A DNA stretch of 61,436 nucleotides from the IMG/VR virus record IMGVR_UViG_3300034018_002789, positions 1 to 61,436 of that record. The stretch is one strand, 5' to 3'. The position numbers and the translations under genes are program-made. The DNA comes from a virus. Position 1 is the first letter of the stretch; every line of letters starts with the position of its first letter. Below, piece by piece: positions 16,338 through 33,224 of the stretch. The notes beneath the pieces were generated by a model. It saw only the letters and a list, made by a program, of their open reading frames with translations, did no database searches and was not told the origin of the DNA.

Positions 16338-16630
16338 CAATCTAACAAATTTTTCCCAATATAAAACTTGCCTTTATTTGTTTGTATCAAACAAATATTT
16401 TCAACAATCTCTTTTACACGACCGCCATGTTTCATAAAAAACTTAATAATTTCTTTTACGCTGTGGTCTTGAATTGGACAATCTGCGTTTTCAAAAACAG
16501 TTTTGTAGTCAGAGTTTGGTCTTACAAAAGAATTTACTGTTATTAAATTATTATCATGCTCTGAGTTGACCCACTTCTTAAAGTCTCTCAGAAAATCATT
16601 TTGAATATCTTTGAACCCATTATCCTTCAT
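16337..16630 (-). CDS. Hypothetical protein, 97 aa
   Basis: No family recognised. The protein is helical and ends in a beta hairpin (ICLIQTNKGKFYIGKNLLD). It overlaps the stop of the preceding glycan-related gene by 11 nt, so it is the last gene of the fibre-island transcript and stops right at the shared terminator. Confidence 0.55.
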   Translation of the reverse strand: MKDNGFKDIQNDFLRDFKKWVNSEHDNNLITVNSFVRPNSDYKTVFENADCPIQDHSVKEIIKFFMKHGGRVKEIVENICLIQTNKGKFYIGKNLLD

Positions 16631-17519
16631 AATTTACCGCTTCTATAAAATCATTTACTTTTAAATATTTAGCAAATGAAAACGAATTTTTCAAACCTGT
16701 GTAAAATATTTTTGTATTTGGATTAGAATATCTATACCAAAAAATCATGTGATTAATAATATCATTTGCCATTTTTTGTTGTGGATACATACACACACCT
16801 TCACCAGTATCTACCATGCCATCTTTTTTATCTGAATAACCTTCTGAACAAAATGCGAGAAATATACGTTCTGCCTTAAATTTATAAGCACAATGAAGTG
16901 CAGCACAAATAGGATTCCTATAATCATCAATAAAAAATGTTTCGTCAATAGAATTTGGACTACTGAATTTATAATTCGGAGTAGGAGAATAAACAAATTT
17001 ATTGTTTCTGTAGCTTTTCAAAAAATTGTAATCCATTCTTTGGCTACATATTAACCTAGGATAAAAATTCATCCCAGTAGGTTTAGTAAAAGAGTTTGTT
17101 AAATAAAAATTTGGATATTTATTTGCATTCCATAATAAAATTGTTTTATTAACACAAAAAACTTGTTTTTTATCAAATGTATCAATAGATTCAATAATGT
17201 TTTTGTGATTTTCTCTGAATTCAAAACCATTTGAAATTATTACTACAGAATCTATTTCAAAATTTTCTGTAGATATATTTGGAACAATTAGTTTTGAATT
17301 TTTAATTTCATTTTCTATGCATGTTTGTATTTCTTCGTCTGCATATAGATCATTTATATCTATTGGTTTTGTATCATCTCTTGTGAAATTCCTTACCCAA
17401 ATATTGTTTGTTAAAGAATATTGGTTCCTATCTTTTGTAATTTTTATAGAAACATTTTCTTTTTGATTATTTGAATTTGTTACAGATATTACTCGGAGAT
17501 CATTATTTTTTGTTTCCAT
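16620..17519 (-). CDS. DUF115/Maf-like glycan-modifying protein, 299 aa
   Basis: The central part resembles MAF/DUF115 and sialyltransferase-like Rossmann proteins: [11 protein letters not shown] (residues about 90-100), then [19 protein letters not shown], and later [32 protein letters not shown], where a Gly/Asp-rich loop follows a strand, as in a nucleotide-sugar site. Maf proteins glycosylate flagellin in bacteria. The ATG at 17519 with GGAG 6 nt upstream is preferred to the ATG at 17540. Directly downstream of the Pro/Thr-repeat adhesin, it is a candidate for modifying fibre repeats. Assignment is from pattern only. Confidence 0.45.
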   Translation of the reverse strand: METKNNDLRVISVTNSNNQKENVSIKITKDRNQYSLTNNIWVRNFTRDDTKPIDINDLYADEEIQTCIENEIKNSKLIVPNISTENFEIDSVVIISNGFEFRENHKNIIESIDTFDKKQVFCVNKTILLWNANKYPNFYLTNSFTKPTGMNFYPRLICSQRMDYNFLKSYRNNKFVYSPTPNYKFSSPNSIDETFFIDDYRNPICAALHCAYKFKAERIFLAFCSEGYSDKKDGMVDTGEGVCMYPQQKMANDIINHMIFWYRYSNPNTKIFYTGLKNSFSFAKYLKVNDFIEAVNYEG

Positions 17520-20500
17520 TATCATCTCCAAAAATATCACTCAGGTCAGGCTTTACATCGTGTTTTTTCTCCCGTATCTTGTATATTTTTGTTTCCTTAT
17601 CATTAAATTTTATTTCATGATCAACAAATGGTATTTCTTTTACATTTGCAGTTTTTTCTTCATTAGTCAATCTCAAATTAAGATCTTTTATAAATAAAGT
17701 TTTTTGTTGAAATTCTATTGGCTTAAATGAAAGCTTATTCTTAATGTCAGCAACCTCAGAATAAAAAGATAAATCTTGTAATTTACTAGAAAATTCTTTT
17801 GCTTCAGGATAAGTTTCAAAATTATTTGTGTACAATGATGTTAAAGTAAATGCGCTTGAAGAACCATAATCATCTGTACAATCAGAAGTATATATTTGGC
17901 CAGAAGATGTTCCATCTCCATCTGGTTCGCCCGGACAAATACATTTGTAACCACAAAAGTTAATTGCAGTAAGGCCTTCTTCTGCAGCAGTACATGGCCC
18001 AAAAGCTGAATTGTAATCATTAGGACAAGAACAAGGACTTGCGCAATTATTGCTTGATAATAACCATTGATACGATCCAGTTTCTTTTGTACATCTATAT
18101 TCACAATCACCAAAGGTAGGATCGCCACATCCAGATGATTCTTGTGAAAATTTACAATCTCCTGTTACTTCATGTTCAATCCACTCGCTAGCTTTTCCTG
18201 GAACTACAGTCCATTGATATTTACATTGACCACATGCTAGTGGGCTTGTACATTGACAATTAGTTGATACTGATTCATCAATATAAGTTCCTTCTCTAGC
18301 AGGAGCACCACAACTTCCAACTTTAGTACATTTGTTTTCCATTTCCTCCCATGTGCCTTGATAACATCCAAGAAGTTCGCTGCAAGGCTGTTGTGGTTGA
18401 CCAGGAGGGGCGCAATTTCTATATACTGTTGGCAAAAGTCCTAATGCTTGAGCTTCTATTGCAGTTAAGCATCGGCAAGGATATTTGCTTCCAGGATCTC
18501 CCGAGTTACATTCCTGACTACTGCTTGCTAATACCCAGTTGCTATTTTCCCATTGATAAGTGCAAAGCAAATCTGCCAAGCACGAACTCATACTCCATTG
18601 GAAAGAACAAGTTCCACATGTACCAGGAGTAATAGTTCCAGGCGTTGGTGTTGGTTGCGGTGTTGGTTGCGGTGTTGGTTGCGGTGTTGGTTGCGGTGTT
18701 GGTTGCGGTGTTGGTTGCGGTGTTGGTTGCGGTGTTGGTTGCGGTGTTGGTTGCGGTGTTGGAAACGGTGTTGGAAACGGTGTTGGAAACGGTGTTGGAA
18801 ACGGTGTTGGAAACGGTGTTGGAAACGGTGTTGGAAACGGTGTTGGAAACGGTGTTGGTTGTGGTGTTGGTTGTGGTGTTGGTTGTGGTGTGGGAACAGG
18901 TGTGGGAACAGGTGTGGGAACAGGTGTGGGACAAGTATCTTTTAATGTATATTGAACATCAACACATACGCTTGAAAACGATGCATTAAGATTTGGGTCA
19001 TTACTTGCAATCCAAAAACTCCATCCTGTTGAACTTATATCATCGTTTTTAAAAGTTTGTAAAGATGTTCCATAAGGTTTAGATACAGAAGCTTGTGGTG
19101 CAGGTGCGGCCAAATTACTTCTACCTGCAGAAGATGAAGCTTGATTGTTATTTGGCGATGGCTTGTAAGACCCATTTTGCAAAGCATCGGAAAGATTATA
19201 CAAATAATTTGACGCAGAATCAGTAAATTTAAGATTTACAGGGCCTCTAAAATCACTTGCAACAGTCCCGCTTCCCATAAGCAAAACAGTCTTGCCAGAA
19301 GGAGACTGAAGTAAAAGTTTTATGCTTCCCCAATCTGTTGTTCCTGTAATATTAAAATCATTAATATAAACTTCAACTTTTGATATTTTGCCAGTATCTC
19401 CGGGGCAAAGGAAGCAGGTTCCTGTTCCAAATGGGTAAGAAGAAGGTTTTCCATTTATTATTTTTACTTCTTGCGAACAAACATTACAACTATTTCCACC
19501 AAGAATGTCAATAACTGCTGGAGTTATATCAATAGTAGAAGGAATTGGAGGAAATGGAGAAATGGTTATATTGCTTGGAATATTTGGAACTGATCCAAAG
19601 TTAATTACACTTGGTATATTAATTGGAGGAACAATATTTATAACGCTTGGTATCTGTATTGGTCCAAATGGCCCTATATCAAGACAAGGAAATACTATTG
19701 GAGGGAGTTGTATATCGGCATTTACTAGAGTTCCAATATTAAAATCAATATCTGGTATAGTTGGCAGGTCTGGCAAAACTGTTTCAAGATTCACAGGTAA
19801 AACTTGAATTAGGGGTTCGTTTGCTTCGGTTCTTTCTATAGCGCTTTGAACAATTTCGCATTGGGCAGAATCTACTCTAACTAATGGATCTGCTTTATTA
19901 TTAGGAGCATAATTATGAGTTCCAGATAAGTTTACAGTTTCTGTATTTCCATCACTAAAGTCTATAATAAAACTGTCATAGCTGCCTATAATTTCTAGTT
20001 CGTATTCAATTAATGTTCCAGTTGTATTATTAGAACTTACTATATAATAATAAAATGTAACAGTTGGACAAGTATCATCAACTATTGGCTGTTGCAAAGC
20101 AATATTTCTTATTTTCCAATCTAATGTTGTTTTATTTGTGGAATTTTCAATCCCAATAAAATTTTCTATATTTACAGCAGCTCTTGATAATTGGTTATGG
20201 TGTTCTGCTATTACAAATCCACGAGCAATTGTTCCTGCGGGATTGTATTTTGGATGCTCTCCTCCAAGATTTCTTATGCAATTTAGTAAAGCAGATACTT
20301 TTCCAGTTCCATAATCTTTTTGAACATTATCATAGTATATTAATTCACCAGATATATTTACATAACCATTATCTGCCCATATTTCTTGTTTATCTGTTGA
20401 TACTGGTTTTAAATATATTTCTTTTGCCCATGCTTCCAAATTTTCAGTTAGTGGAGCTTCAGAGGTGTTATAAACTTTAAGAAGGTTATAATCCGTATCA

Positions 20501-20541
20501 TAGTTATTAGGGTAAACTACTTTTGGTGGATAGATTGCCAA
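17503..20541 (-). CDS. Large adhesin: AEHHN anchor, P-domain-like, PTPx repeat and Cys-rich modules
   Basis: A 1012-aa virion surface protein. Residues 1-150 hold an anchor-type N-terminus with [21 protein letters not shown], the same pattern as in the two PKD proteins upstream. Residues about 230-350 are Pro/Ile-rich (repeated [10 protein letters not shown]-like lines). Residues about 365-540 resemble a proprotein-convertase P-domain ([33 protein letters not shown]), a beta-jelly-roll. Next come 23 tandem PTPx units (x = V, Q or F), then a Cys-rich region with repeated (C)-x-x-x-C-x-W modules ([23 protein letters not shown]). The C-terminus is helical and charged. It is probably an elongated fibre or adhesin; its receptor is unknown. 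It stops 17 nt inside the start region of the Maf-like gene. Confidence 0.75.
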   Translation of the reverse strand: MAIYPPKVVYPNNYDTDYNLLKVYNTSEAPLTENLEAWAKEIYLKPVSTDKQEIWADNGYVNISGELIYYDNVQKDYGTGKVSALLNCIRNLGGEHPKYNPAGTIARGFVIAEHHNQLSRAAVNIENFIGIENSTNKTTLDWKIRNIALQQPIVDDTCPTVTFYYYIVSSNNTTGTLIEYELEIIGSYDSFIIDFSDGNTETVNLSGTHNYAPNNKADPLVRVDSAQCEIVQSAIERTEANEPLIQVLPVNLETVLPDLPTIPDIDFNIGTLVNADIQLPPIVFPCLDIGPFGPIQIPSVINIVPPINIPSVINFGSVPNIPSNITISPFPPIPSTIDITPAVIDILGGNSCNVCSQEVKIINGKPSSYPFGTGTCFLCPGDTGKISKVEVYINDFNITGTTDWGSIKLLLQSPSGKTVLLMGSGTVASDFRGPVNLKFTDSASNYLYNLSDALQNGSYKPSPNNNQASSSAGRSNLAAPAPQASVSKPYGTSLQTFKNDDISSTGWSFWIASNDPNLNASFSSVCVDVQYTLKDTCPTPVPTPVPTPVPTPQPTPQPTPQPTPFPTPFPTPFPTPFPTPFPTPFPTPFPTPFPTPQPTPQPTPQPTPQPTPQPTPQPTPQPTPQPTPQPTPTPGTITPGTCGTCSFQWSMSSCLADLLCTYQWENSNWVLASSSQECNSGDPGSKYPCRCLTAIEAQALGLLPTVYRNCAPPGQPQQPCSELLGCYQGTWEEMENKCTKVGSCGAPAREGTYIDESVSTNCQCTSPLACGQCKYQWTVVPGKASEWIEHEVTGDCKFSQESSGCGDPTFGDCEYRCTKETGSYQWLLSSNNCASPCSCPNDYNSAFGPCTAAEEGLTAINFCGYKCICPGEPDGDGTSSGQIYTSDCTDDYGSSSAFTLTSLYTNNFETYPEAKEFSSKLQDLSFYSEVADIKNKLSFKPIEFQQKTLFIKDLNLRLTNEEKTANVKEIPFVDHEIKFNDKETKIYKIREKKHDVKPDLSDIFGDDNGNKK
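18640..18930 (-). repeat. 12-bp tandem repeat encoding PTPx units
   Basis: Twenty-three near-perfect 12-bp units (GGTGTTGGTTGC, GGTGTTGGAAAC, GGTGTTGGTTGT and GGTGTGGGAACA on the plus strand) encode (P-T-P-V)3, (P-T-P-Q)3, (P-T-P-F)8 and (P-T-P-Q)9 in order of the protein. The blocks of identical sub-units show expansion by slippage or unequal recombination. Such stalks are stiff, extended and often O-glycosylated. Confidence 0.95.
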
Positions 20542-20556
20542 TTTAATTCCTCTGTA

Positions 20557-22824
20557 TTAATATGTACCGATATTCCATTGACTTCCTTCTGGTCTTCCAT
20601 TTAATTTAGTAAATGTTAAATCTAAATCGTTAAATTTAATAAAAGAATTAGGACTATAATCATAACTTATATATGCATTATTGCTACCGTCGCCACATGC
20701 TAATAAACTATTTGTTTCATCATCATAGTTTAAAGTATCTGTATCTTGTACTTTTAGAAAATCAACAGAATTAAGGCCAGGTCCTCCTGTTCTCCAGACC
20801 CCCAAATCGGTATCATAAGAAGATATTGCGCCAGTATTATTGAAAAAATATATTCCTGACTGCATGTTTACTAATTCGCCTTCTAGTTTTGTTGGACCTA
20901 AAATATCAGGCAGTTTTTTGAAACCGCCCAACCAAGTTGTTGGATCTTGATAAGTTGAAAAAAATGACTTTATTCTAAAATTAGTTCCAACAGCATCATT
21001 TTTTAATATGTAATATGTATCATCTCTAAGAGCTTGCCTATAAGAGCTGAAATATCCGTAGCTAGAAACGCCACCAGAAGAAAAACCGGCGGTAGCATTT
21101 TGTTGTAACAAAGTGGCTTGACTAACAAAATCAGAAGATGATAGCGTTCCTGTTTGAACGACATTTGTTTCTGTATTGTGTATTGTTACCGATCCCCAAT
21201 TTGTTAAAGAAACTCCAGGGTCCTGACTTGTTGATATGTTGCCTAATATAAAATATGAAAGCTCATCATAGTTCATTGGAACCCAGTTCCAAGGTCTTGT
21301 TATTGTAGGCATTCCAGTAACAGAATACACTTCATAGAATCCATTAAAAGTAAAACAATTTATCTTCTCATTTGAAATAGGATCTCCATATACTCTTCCA
21401 CTTGCATAATGGACTAAAGATGTTCCACCATATCCTGATGTAGCTGTTCCTATGTTTCTAAAATTTGTGTTTCTTGAAAATTCTTTAGTAAGCTGAGATT
21501 CATTTAGGTATTGATTATTTTTAAGGAAATCATTGTTTGTAGAAATAGTATAAAAAGAATTTTGCTTAGTTTTAAATGTTTCGCTTAAGAATCCCATTTC
21601 AGATGCTTGAATTACTGTTGAAGAAGATCCAAAAAATGTAAACAACCATAAATTTGTATTTTCTATTATGTTTATGTAATCTAAATAATTTGTTATTCTG
21701 TATGACAAGTATTTTGTATCGCATCTTAAAGATATATCATATATTCCGCCTACGCTAAACAATGCTATTGTAGATGAAGAGTTTGCATGATCTATATCAT
21801 CTGTTATTTGCCATGTATACTTTACAATAGGATCTAATGGTGAATGACTGCTATTTACAGGTTCTCCGGCATAAGTTTCTCCAGTTGAAGGATTGTATCC
21901 AGATGGCACATAAATTGTTATTGGTAAATTTGTTGGACTTTTAAAAGTTCCATTTATAACTTGTTGCAAGTTGCCTGCAGTTATATATATAACTGCTTGG
22001 TCTGGAGCAGGATATTTAACATTTATAGCCTTTTTAATTTCAAAAGAGTCCTGTCCAAAATCATTTTTTACTGTTAGACTTACTGTAAAAATTCCTGGGT
22101 TTGTATAAGTATGAGAAATTTGATTTGAATTTGTTGTTGTTGTTCCAACATCACATGTGTTAACACATACTTGTGAAGTAGTATAGTTTATATTGCTAGC
22201 TGTACTATCGCCAAAATCCCAAACATATTCTATTGTATTATCTGGTATTTCTTCTCCTAATCTTATGCTTTCATTTGTAAAATGAACTGTCAAAGGAGCA
22301 AGTCCAACTAATGTATCAAAGCTAAACCAAGCTCTTGGTTCATATGCTAGTTGTTGAAGAGCCGTAATTCTTTCTTCAATAGTTCCTGATTGGGGTGTTA
22401 ATACGGTGTTTCTATTTGTTATTTTTTTACCAGCATATAATTCTATTTTTTTTATAGTATCTTTAAGAGAATTATGATGTTCTGCCATTACATTCATAAC
22501 TACGGTTGTGTAAACTGCTGGTTTTATAGTGTTATTTTTAAAACTTGGCAAAATAGTTAAGCCACTAAAAACATTATTTGAAAAAGAAGTATAGTAAAAA
22601 GAAACAGCTCTTTCTTCGGGTTCTGAACATTGTTCAGTAAGCGTAATAATACCTGTCGAAGGAAATAAAGGAGTTCTTACAGCATCAAATTCTACATTTA
22701 TAAATGTATCTCCAGGAACATAGTCGGTAGCCAACTTTAAAAATATAGAATCTTTTACCAAATATAAATTTGTATCATCATCAATTGTATCTGGATACTT
22801 TATTTCTGGTAACATTTTAAACAA
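20557..22824 (-). CDS. AEHHN-anchored PKD-domain virion protein, 755 aa
   Basis: The N-terminal 160 residues hold the shared anchor element (NVMAEHHNSLKDTIKKIELYAGKKI). A PKD domain follows at about 165-275 (WFSFDTLVGLAPLTVHF, then YVWDFGDSTA, then HTYTNPGIFTVSLTV) and a second PKD-like domain at about 280-385 (IVKYTWQITDDID, GGIYDISLRC). The remainder is a beta-rich domain of unknown type, with many Tyr, Asn and Ser residues. PKD domains are immunoglobulin-like carbohydrate- or surface-binding folds. The start overlaps the end of the next upstream gene by 8 nt, and the gene is 16 nt from the 1012-aa adhesin, so the three form one operon. Probably a tail fibre or whisker component. Confidence 0.7.
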   Translation of the reverse strand: MFKMLPEIKYPDTIDDDTNLYLVKDSIFLKLATDYVPGDTFINVEFDAVRTPLFPSTGIITLTEQCSEPEERAVSFYYTSFSNNVFSGLTILPSFKNNTIKPAVYTTVVMNVMAEHHNSLKDTIKKIELYAGKKITNRNTVLTPQSGTIEERITALQQLAYEPRAWFSFDTLVGLAPLTVHFTNESIRLGEEIPDNTIEYVWDFGDSTASNINYTTSQVCVNTCDVGTTTTNSNQISHTYTNPGIFTVSLTVKNDFGQDSFEIKKAINVKYPAPDQAVIYITAGNLQQVINGTFKSPTNLPITIYVPSGYNPSTGETYAGEPVNSSHSPLDPIVKYTWQITDDIDHANSSSTIALFSVGGIYDISLRCDTKYLSYRITNYLDYINIIENTNLWLFTFFGSSSTVIQASEMGFLSETFKTKQNSFYTISTNNDFLKNNQYLNESQLTKEFSRNTNFRNIGTATSGYGGTSLVHYASGRVYGDPISNEKINCFTFNGFYEVYSVTGMPTITRPWNWVPMNYDELSYFILGNISTSQDPGVSLTNWGSVTIHNTETNVVQTGTLSSSDFVSQATLLQQNATAGFSSGGVSSYGYFSSYRQALRDDTYYILKNDAVGTNFRIKSFFSTYQDPTTWLGGFKKLPDILGPTKLEGELVNMQSGIYFFNNTGAISSYDTDLGVWRTGGPGLNSVDFLKVQDTDTLNYDDETNSLLACGDGSNNAYISYDYSPNSFIKFNDLDLTFTKLNGRPEGSQWNIGTY

Positions 22825-23866
22825 CCTTTACGATAACCTTGTTAAATACTCTTAAAATTTGCTGTCCTTTTAATTCTACACTTAAAGAAATTTCATAACA
22901 TCCTGGATTTTCATAAGTATGATATGCAACATGTTCATTTGGATCTTCTGCAAAATATGTTTTTCCATCTCCAAATTCCCACAATCTATTAATTATTTCT
23001 GCATTAGTTTGATCTATTATTGTAAAAGATGTCGCAGACACACTTGTAGAATTTGCTGTCGCTGTTGATATTCCACAATTTGGAGATGCATAGAAAAAAG
23101 GATATGCATATTGATTTGAAACAGATATATAATTTCTTTTTGTTGTAAAACCTTGTGCGCCTAATGATGTAATTGTTCTAAGTTGAATTGTATAATTTCC
23201 TTCTGTCGAATAAGTATGAGTAGGATTTTTATCAAATGAAACCGCACCATCTCCGAAATCCCAAAAATATCTAATAGTATTAGATGCTGCAAAAGAATGA
23301 AATGTTACTGTTAAAGGAGTTGTTCCACTTGTTGGATAAGCTCTAAAAAGTGCTTTTGGGGCTAGTATTTTTGCTTCTTGTTTTTTTAACAAACCAGTTA
23401 GTGTGCTTGTGCTTGTAGAAGTTTTTACTCCCAAATATGTTTCCATATTATAAATTGCATCTTTTACTGCATTGTGGTGTTCGGCCATAACACCAGCTTC
23501 AACTTTAGTACTTATAGGCCACTCACTTTGTATATGTGCAGTTGGATATTGGTCTTGCCTTGGTGAACAAAATCCTCTAATTAATTCATAAAATGTATTT
23601 GATGTCTTTGCGTTATAGTAAATAAGTTCTGAATTAAGGCCAACATAATTTGGCAAAGATAATTTCAATATTCCCTTATCTGGAAAAGAATCAGTATTTT
23701 CAACAATAATAATTTCGCCAGCATATGACAAATATTGCGAAGTTTTAGTTATAGAAAGATTTTTTGCCTCATACAGTTGTTCCCAACTATCAATTGCTTG
23801 AGGGAACAAAGATAAATCGCCTAAAGTATATCCTGCATCATAAGAAGTTAATTTTTCAATTACCAT
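22817..23866 (-). CDS. AEHHN-anchored protein with two PKD domains, 349 aa
   Basis: The N-terminus carries a beta-rich segment and GVMAEHHNAVKDAIYNMETYLG (residues about 124-145), homologous to its neighbours. Two PKD domains follow: PKD1 at about 165-255 (YFWDFGDGAVSF, HTYSTEGNYTIQL) and PKD2 at about 258-349 (LWEFGDGKTYF, HTYENPGCYEISL). Both have the diagnostic W-D/E-F-G-D-G motif. No transmembrane segment or signal peptide is visible, which fits a virion protein rather than a secreted bacterial one. Confidence 0.75.
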   Translation of the reverse strand: MVIEKLTSYDAGYTLGDLSLFPQAIDSWEQLYEAKNLSITKTSQYLSYAGEIIIVENTDSFPDKGILKLSLPNYVGLNSELIYYNAKTSNTFYELIRGFCSPRQDQYPTAHIQSEWPISTKVEAGVMAEHHNAVKDAIYNMETYLGVKTSTSTSTLTGLLKKQEAKILAPKALFRAYPTSGTTPLTVTFHSFAASNTIRYFWDFGDGAVSFDKNPTHTYSTEGNYTIQLRTITSLGAQGFTTKRNYISVSNQYAYPFFYASPNCGISTATANSTSVSATSFTIIDQTNAEIINRLWEFGDGKTYFAEDPNEHVAYHTYENPGCYEISLSVELKGQQILRVFNKVIVKVV

Positions 23867-24518
23867 TGTTATTTTTCTTTTCCATAATTCTTTGTGTATT
23901 TTGAGTTAATGCTTTGGCCATATTTACTTTTGTTTCACAAGTATCTGGCAAAGATAAAGTTGAACGAACTAATTCTAAACTCGGAGAAAATCCCAGCATA
24001 GCATGAAGATTTAGTTCTCCTCTCATTTTGGCATCCCAATATTCAATTTGAGCGCTTTCATCATCAAATTCTTTAAAACCATTTTTACCAACAATTTCAT
24101 TAAAAATATCTATTATTTCTTTGCACTCAGATAATATACTTATCTTTCTTTCATGCAATTTTTTTAAATTATTTTGCATGATAACCAACTGTCTTTTTTG
24201 TTTTCTAATTATAATATTTTTTTTCTTTAAATTTAAATCATTTATTTGCGGGCGTTCCCCAAGCTTTATTTCTTTTATAAGAGTTTTTTCTATTTTTATA
24301 TTTTGCAATTCAATATTATCAACAAGCAATTCTACTTCTTGATTTAAAGCATCTAAAGATTCTTTTCTTGAGTTTAATTCCCTTATACATTGCCACACTT
24401 TAGAAGTTTCTGTTACTTCTTTCCCAATCATAAAATTTCTAATCTGAAAATTAGAATGCTTTTGCAGTATTTTATGTTTCTCTGTAATATCGAATAAATT
24501 TTTTTCTATTTCTTCCAT
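23856..24518 (-). CDS. Coiled-coil hypothetical protein, 220 aa
   Basis: No family recognised. Residues 20-135 are Lys/Glu/Leu/Asn-rich with heptad-like spacing, so a coiled coil is likely; a Trp/Asp segment (EYWDAKMRGELNLHAMLGFSPSLEL) follows. The stop overlaps the next gene by 11 nt. A fibre-assembly chaperone or a trimerisation factor would fit the position but is speculative. Confidence 0.5.
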   Translation of the reverse strand: MEEIEKNLFDITEKHKILQKHSNFQIRNFMIGKEVTETSKVWQCIRELNSRKESLDALNQEVELLVDNIELQNIKIEKTLIKEIKLGERPQINDLNLKKKNIIIRKQKRQLVIMQNNLKKLHERKISILSECKEIIDIFNEIVGKNGFKEFDDESAQIEYWDAKMRGELNLHAMLGFSPSLELVRSTLSLPDTCETKVNMAKALTQNTQRIMEKKNNNGN

Positions 24519-24521
24519 ATG

Positions 24522-25040
24522 TTACAAGTTCATAGCATTTACTATTGCCTTAAACTTGCCCCCTTTTTTAATAGCTCTATCAGCCCATTCTAATTTAGTT
24601 ATTTTGAGGTCGTTTTCTTCGCCAAATGGGCCTACTTCATCAAAAAATTCTTTATTTATTAATATTCCATTGATAGATCCGTCAACAAAGTTCCATATCC
24701 TGTCAACAACAGGAAACAAAATATCTTTATTGCTTGTTATAAATTTTGAAAGCTTTTCATCTATTTTCATTCTAAGTCTACAAGATGCATAAACAAAATA
24801 AACCCATTCTTTTGTTGCATTTTTCATTCCCTCATTTAACAATGACGTTACTGTATCTTTGCATTTGTATGTCCTATGTTCAAAATGAGTCATTTTTGCA
24901 ACAGATGGCATTAAAACAAAATATCCATAATTATAACTTAAGTTTTTAATACTACCCGATGTAGTATTTATATGATTGTGATCTCCATCAAAACTCATGA
25001 TGCCTATTTCCATATCGAGAGTTTTTGGAGCGAAAAGCAT
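24522..25040 (-). CDS. GT-A-like glycosyltransferase domain protein, 172 aa
   Basis: The C-terminal half has a pattern of GT2/GT-A catalytic domains: KEWVYFVYASCRLRMKIDEKL (residues about 76-96), then NGILINKEFFDEVGPFGEENDLKITKLEWADRA, i.e. the N-G-x-x-x-x-K/R-x-x-F-x-x-x-G-x-F-x-E-x-x-D acceptor-loop signature. The N-terminal half is shorter than in a full GT-A enzyme, so it may be reduced or use another subunit. It sits directly between fibre genes (6 nt after the head-domain paralog), consistent with fibre modification. Confidence 0.45.
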   Translation of the reverse strand: MLFAPKTLDMEIGIMSFDGDHNHINTTSGSIKNLSYNYGYFVLMPSVAKMTHFEHRTYKCKDTVTSLLNEGMKNATKEWVYFVYASCRLRMKIDEKLSKFITSNKDILFPVVDRIWNFVDGSINGILINKEFFDEVGPFGEENDLKITKLEWADRAIKKGGKFKAIVNAMNL

Positions 25041-25045
25041 TGTGG

Positions 25046-25885
25046 TTACACCAATGAGACTTCGAAATCTATAAAAATAATATCATTTTCTGTTATTGGA
25101 TTCAATAGCTCAAATCCTAATCCACTCCCATATTCTGTAAAACTATTTAATTGCAAAGTGGGAGCATCCGAGTAAGATGGGTAATATACAGAAACTATTG
25201 GGAAAATTCTAACGCCATTAATGTAAACTTTTAAAGATTCCGGAGTAAAAGCAGAAGTTATCCCTGTGGTATAATTTTTATAATCTGGTGTAAGATATTT
25301 GCTTGTAGGAATTATATTATCATAATGCTTATGAGGATTTGAATATGTGTTAGACACTTCTGCTTGAACATACTTCGTACCAGAATCAACATACCAGTTA
25401 ATTGTTGTAGAAGATTGAAATGTTACAACTCCACTTGTAATACTTGTATTACCAGTTAGAGTTGCAAAATCTATTGTTATATCTGTTGCTCCATTTGCTA
25501 CAGATGTAAGCTTATCACGTTCTGCCTGTAACATTCTAACAAAAGGTACGGGATTTTCGACTAATGGATAACTTACTTGATAAGTCGAAAGTTGTGAGTC
25601 GGATACTTCATAGTTACCATCAACATGCGCTCCAATATTATGCAAAGCTGTGTCTATTGCAGAAGCCAAAAGATTTCCATTGTCTTGCAAAGATTGATCT
25701 AGTCTGGTATCTAAAGTACCAGCAGTTCCTGCAGCGTTTGCAAGTGCTGTGTTATTGGTTTCAACAACTGTATTAATTAAATCTTCTCTTGATTTAATTG
25801 CATCAAATGGCAAATTATCATAACTATAATGATAAGGCTGATTTGGTTGATATAATGGTATTTCTATATTGTTTATATCTGGCAT
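25046..25885 (-). CDS. Fibre head-domain paralog, 279 aa
   Basis: The whole protein matches the first ~300 residues of the giant RCC1 protein encoded just upstream. Shared elements are the opening (MPDINNIEIPLY versus MSDISNIPIPYF), the (A)LHNIGAH(V)DG motif with its counterpart VHNLGAHTDG, NPVPFV(R/K) followed by (L)xAExxKL, and a C-terminal YINGVRIFPIVSVYY strand pair. It therefore represents the anchor domain without propellers and could form mixed trimers or cap a shorter fibre. It lacks a Shine-Dalgarno; CATAAATA sits 6 nt before the ATG. Confidence 0.8.
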   Translation of the reverse strand: MPDINNIEIPLYQPNQPYHYSYDNLPFDAIKSREDLINTVVETNNTALANAAGTAGTLDTRLDQSLQDNGNLLASAIDTALHNIGAHVDGNYEVSDSQLSTYQVSYPLVENPVPFVRMLQAERDKLTSVANGATDITIDFATLTGNTSITSGVVTFQSSTTINWYVDSGTKYVQAEVSNTYSNPHKHYDNIIPTSKYLTPDYKNYTTGITSAFTPESLKVYINGVRIFPIVSVYYPSYSDAPTLQLNSFTEYGSGLGFELLNPITENDIIFIDFEVSLV

Positions 25886-25891
25886 AATAAC

Positions 25892-25899
25892 TATTTATG
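25892..25899 (-). promoter_or_regulatory. Late-type box CATAAATA
   Basis: The minus strand reads CATAAATAGTTATTATG, with the box 6 nt before the ATG of the 279-aa head-domain gene and no Shine-Dalgarno. With T4-like geometry transcription would start at the A of ATG. Confidence 0.45.
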
Positions 25900-25904
25900 A
25901 TCCT

Positions 25905-25943
25905 TGAGCCAAGAAAACCACGACTAAAGTTCGGGGGAGTATG
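25905..25943. promoter_or_regulatory. Stem-loop/GGCTCA module, copy A
   Basis: Directly after the stop codon of the giant gene (minus strand) comes CATACT, then an imperfect hairpin CCCCCGAACTTTAGTCG, then TTTTC and TTGGCTCA. It is the same layout as the modules at 54734-54765 and 61259-61303. On the plus strand the end reads GGGGGAGTATGTCAAA, very like the ends of IS605/TnpB-associated elements. It could act as a terminator for the giant gene; its origin is uncertain. Confidence 0.55.
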
Positions 25944-32735
<6,792 letters not shown>

Positions 32736-32747
32736 AATAAATATCTA

Positions 32748-33224
32748 TTAAATGTAGTTTATTCTCCAGTTAAAAGTAATTTGCATAGTATTTGTTTTTA
32801 CTATATCTCCAAAAGTTGCCATACTATATAAGCTGCCATCATTCATAACTAAAGCCATTTCGTTTAGTGTGCTTCCATTCGCATCTGTATATGTAACAAT
32901 AGTAGAAAAAATAGCTTGTGTTGAATTTAAGCTATCAATTGAAGCGAATACTGTCTTATCAAGAACTGTTGGCCCAAACAAACCTGTTCTATTTACATCA
33001 ACAAACTTAGTTTGACCGCCAGAAGTACCATTTGTTCCAAAAATTATTCTACTAATATACAAAGATGTATAAGTTCCAGTTTCAGCAGTTATTACTTTTA
33101 CTAAAGCAAGTCTGCCTGTTTTTAAAACAGTATTTTTTCTATGTATTTCAGTTTTATCTCCATCAATAGTTTCTATGATAATTTCATAAAAACCTTCACA
33201 TTCTATTTGTGAATCATTTTTCAT
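32748..33224 (-). CDS. Small fibre/baseplate-associated protein, 158 aa
   Basis: No named family. The pattern TVLKTGRLALVKVI, then YISRIIFGTNGTSGG, then LNEMALVMNDGS resembles the N-terminal baseplate-attachment segment of many tail-fibre adaptors (a short helix followed by FGTG-type turns). It lies between the gpI/gp7-like gene (4-nt overlap) and the giant fibre, so it is probably an adaptor between baseplate and fibre. Confidence 0.5.
   Translation of the reverse strand: MKNDSQIECEGFYEIIIETIDGDKTEIHRKNTVLKTGRLALVKVITAETGTYTSLYISRIIFGTNGTSGGQTKFVDVNRTGLFGPTVLDKTVFASIDSLNSTQAIFSTIVTYTDANGSTLNEMALVMNDGSLYSMATFGDIVKTNTMQITFNWRINYI

Noticed and set aside
18640-18930. CRISPR-like array
   Set aside because: The 12-bp units are contiguous without spacers and lie within a coding frame; no cas genes are nearby apart from a lone Cas4-like nuclease.
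18553-18989. Cys/Trp-, Gly/Val- and Leu/Val-repeat frames on the plus strand
   Set aside because: All are reverse-complement frames of the PTPx repeat of the 1012-aa adhesin.
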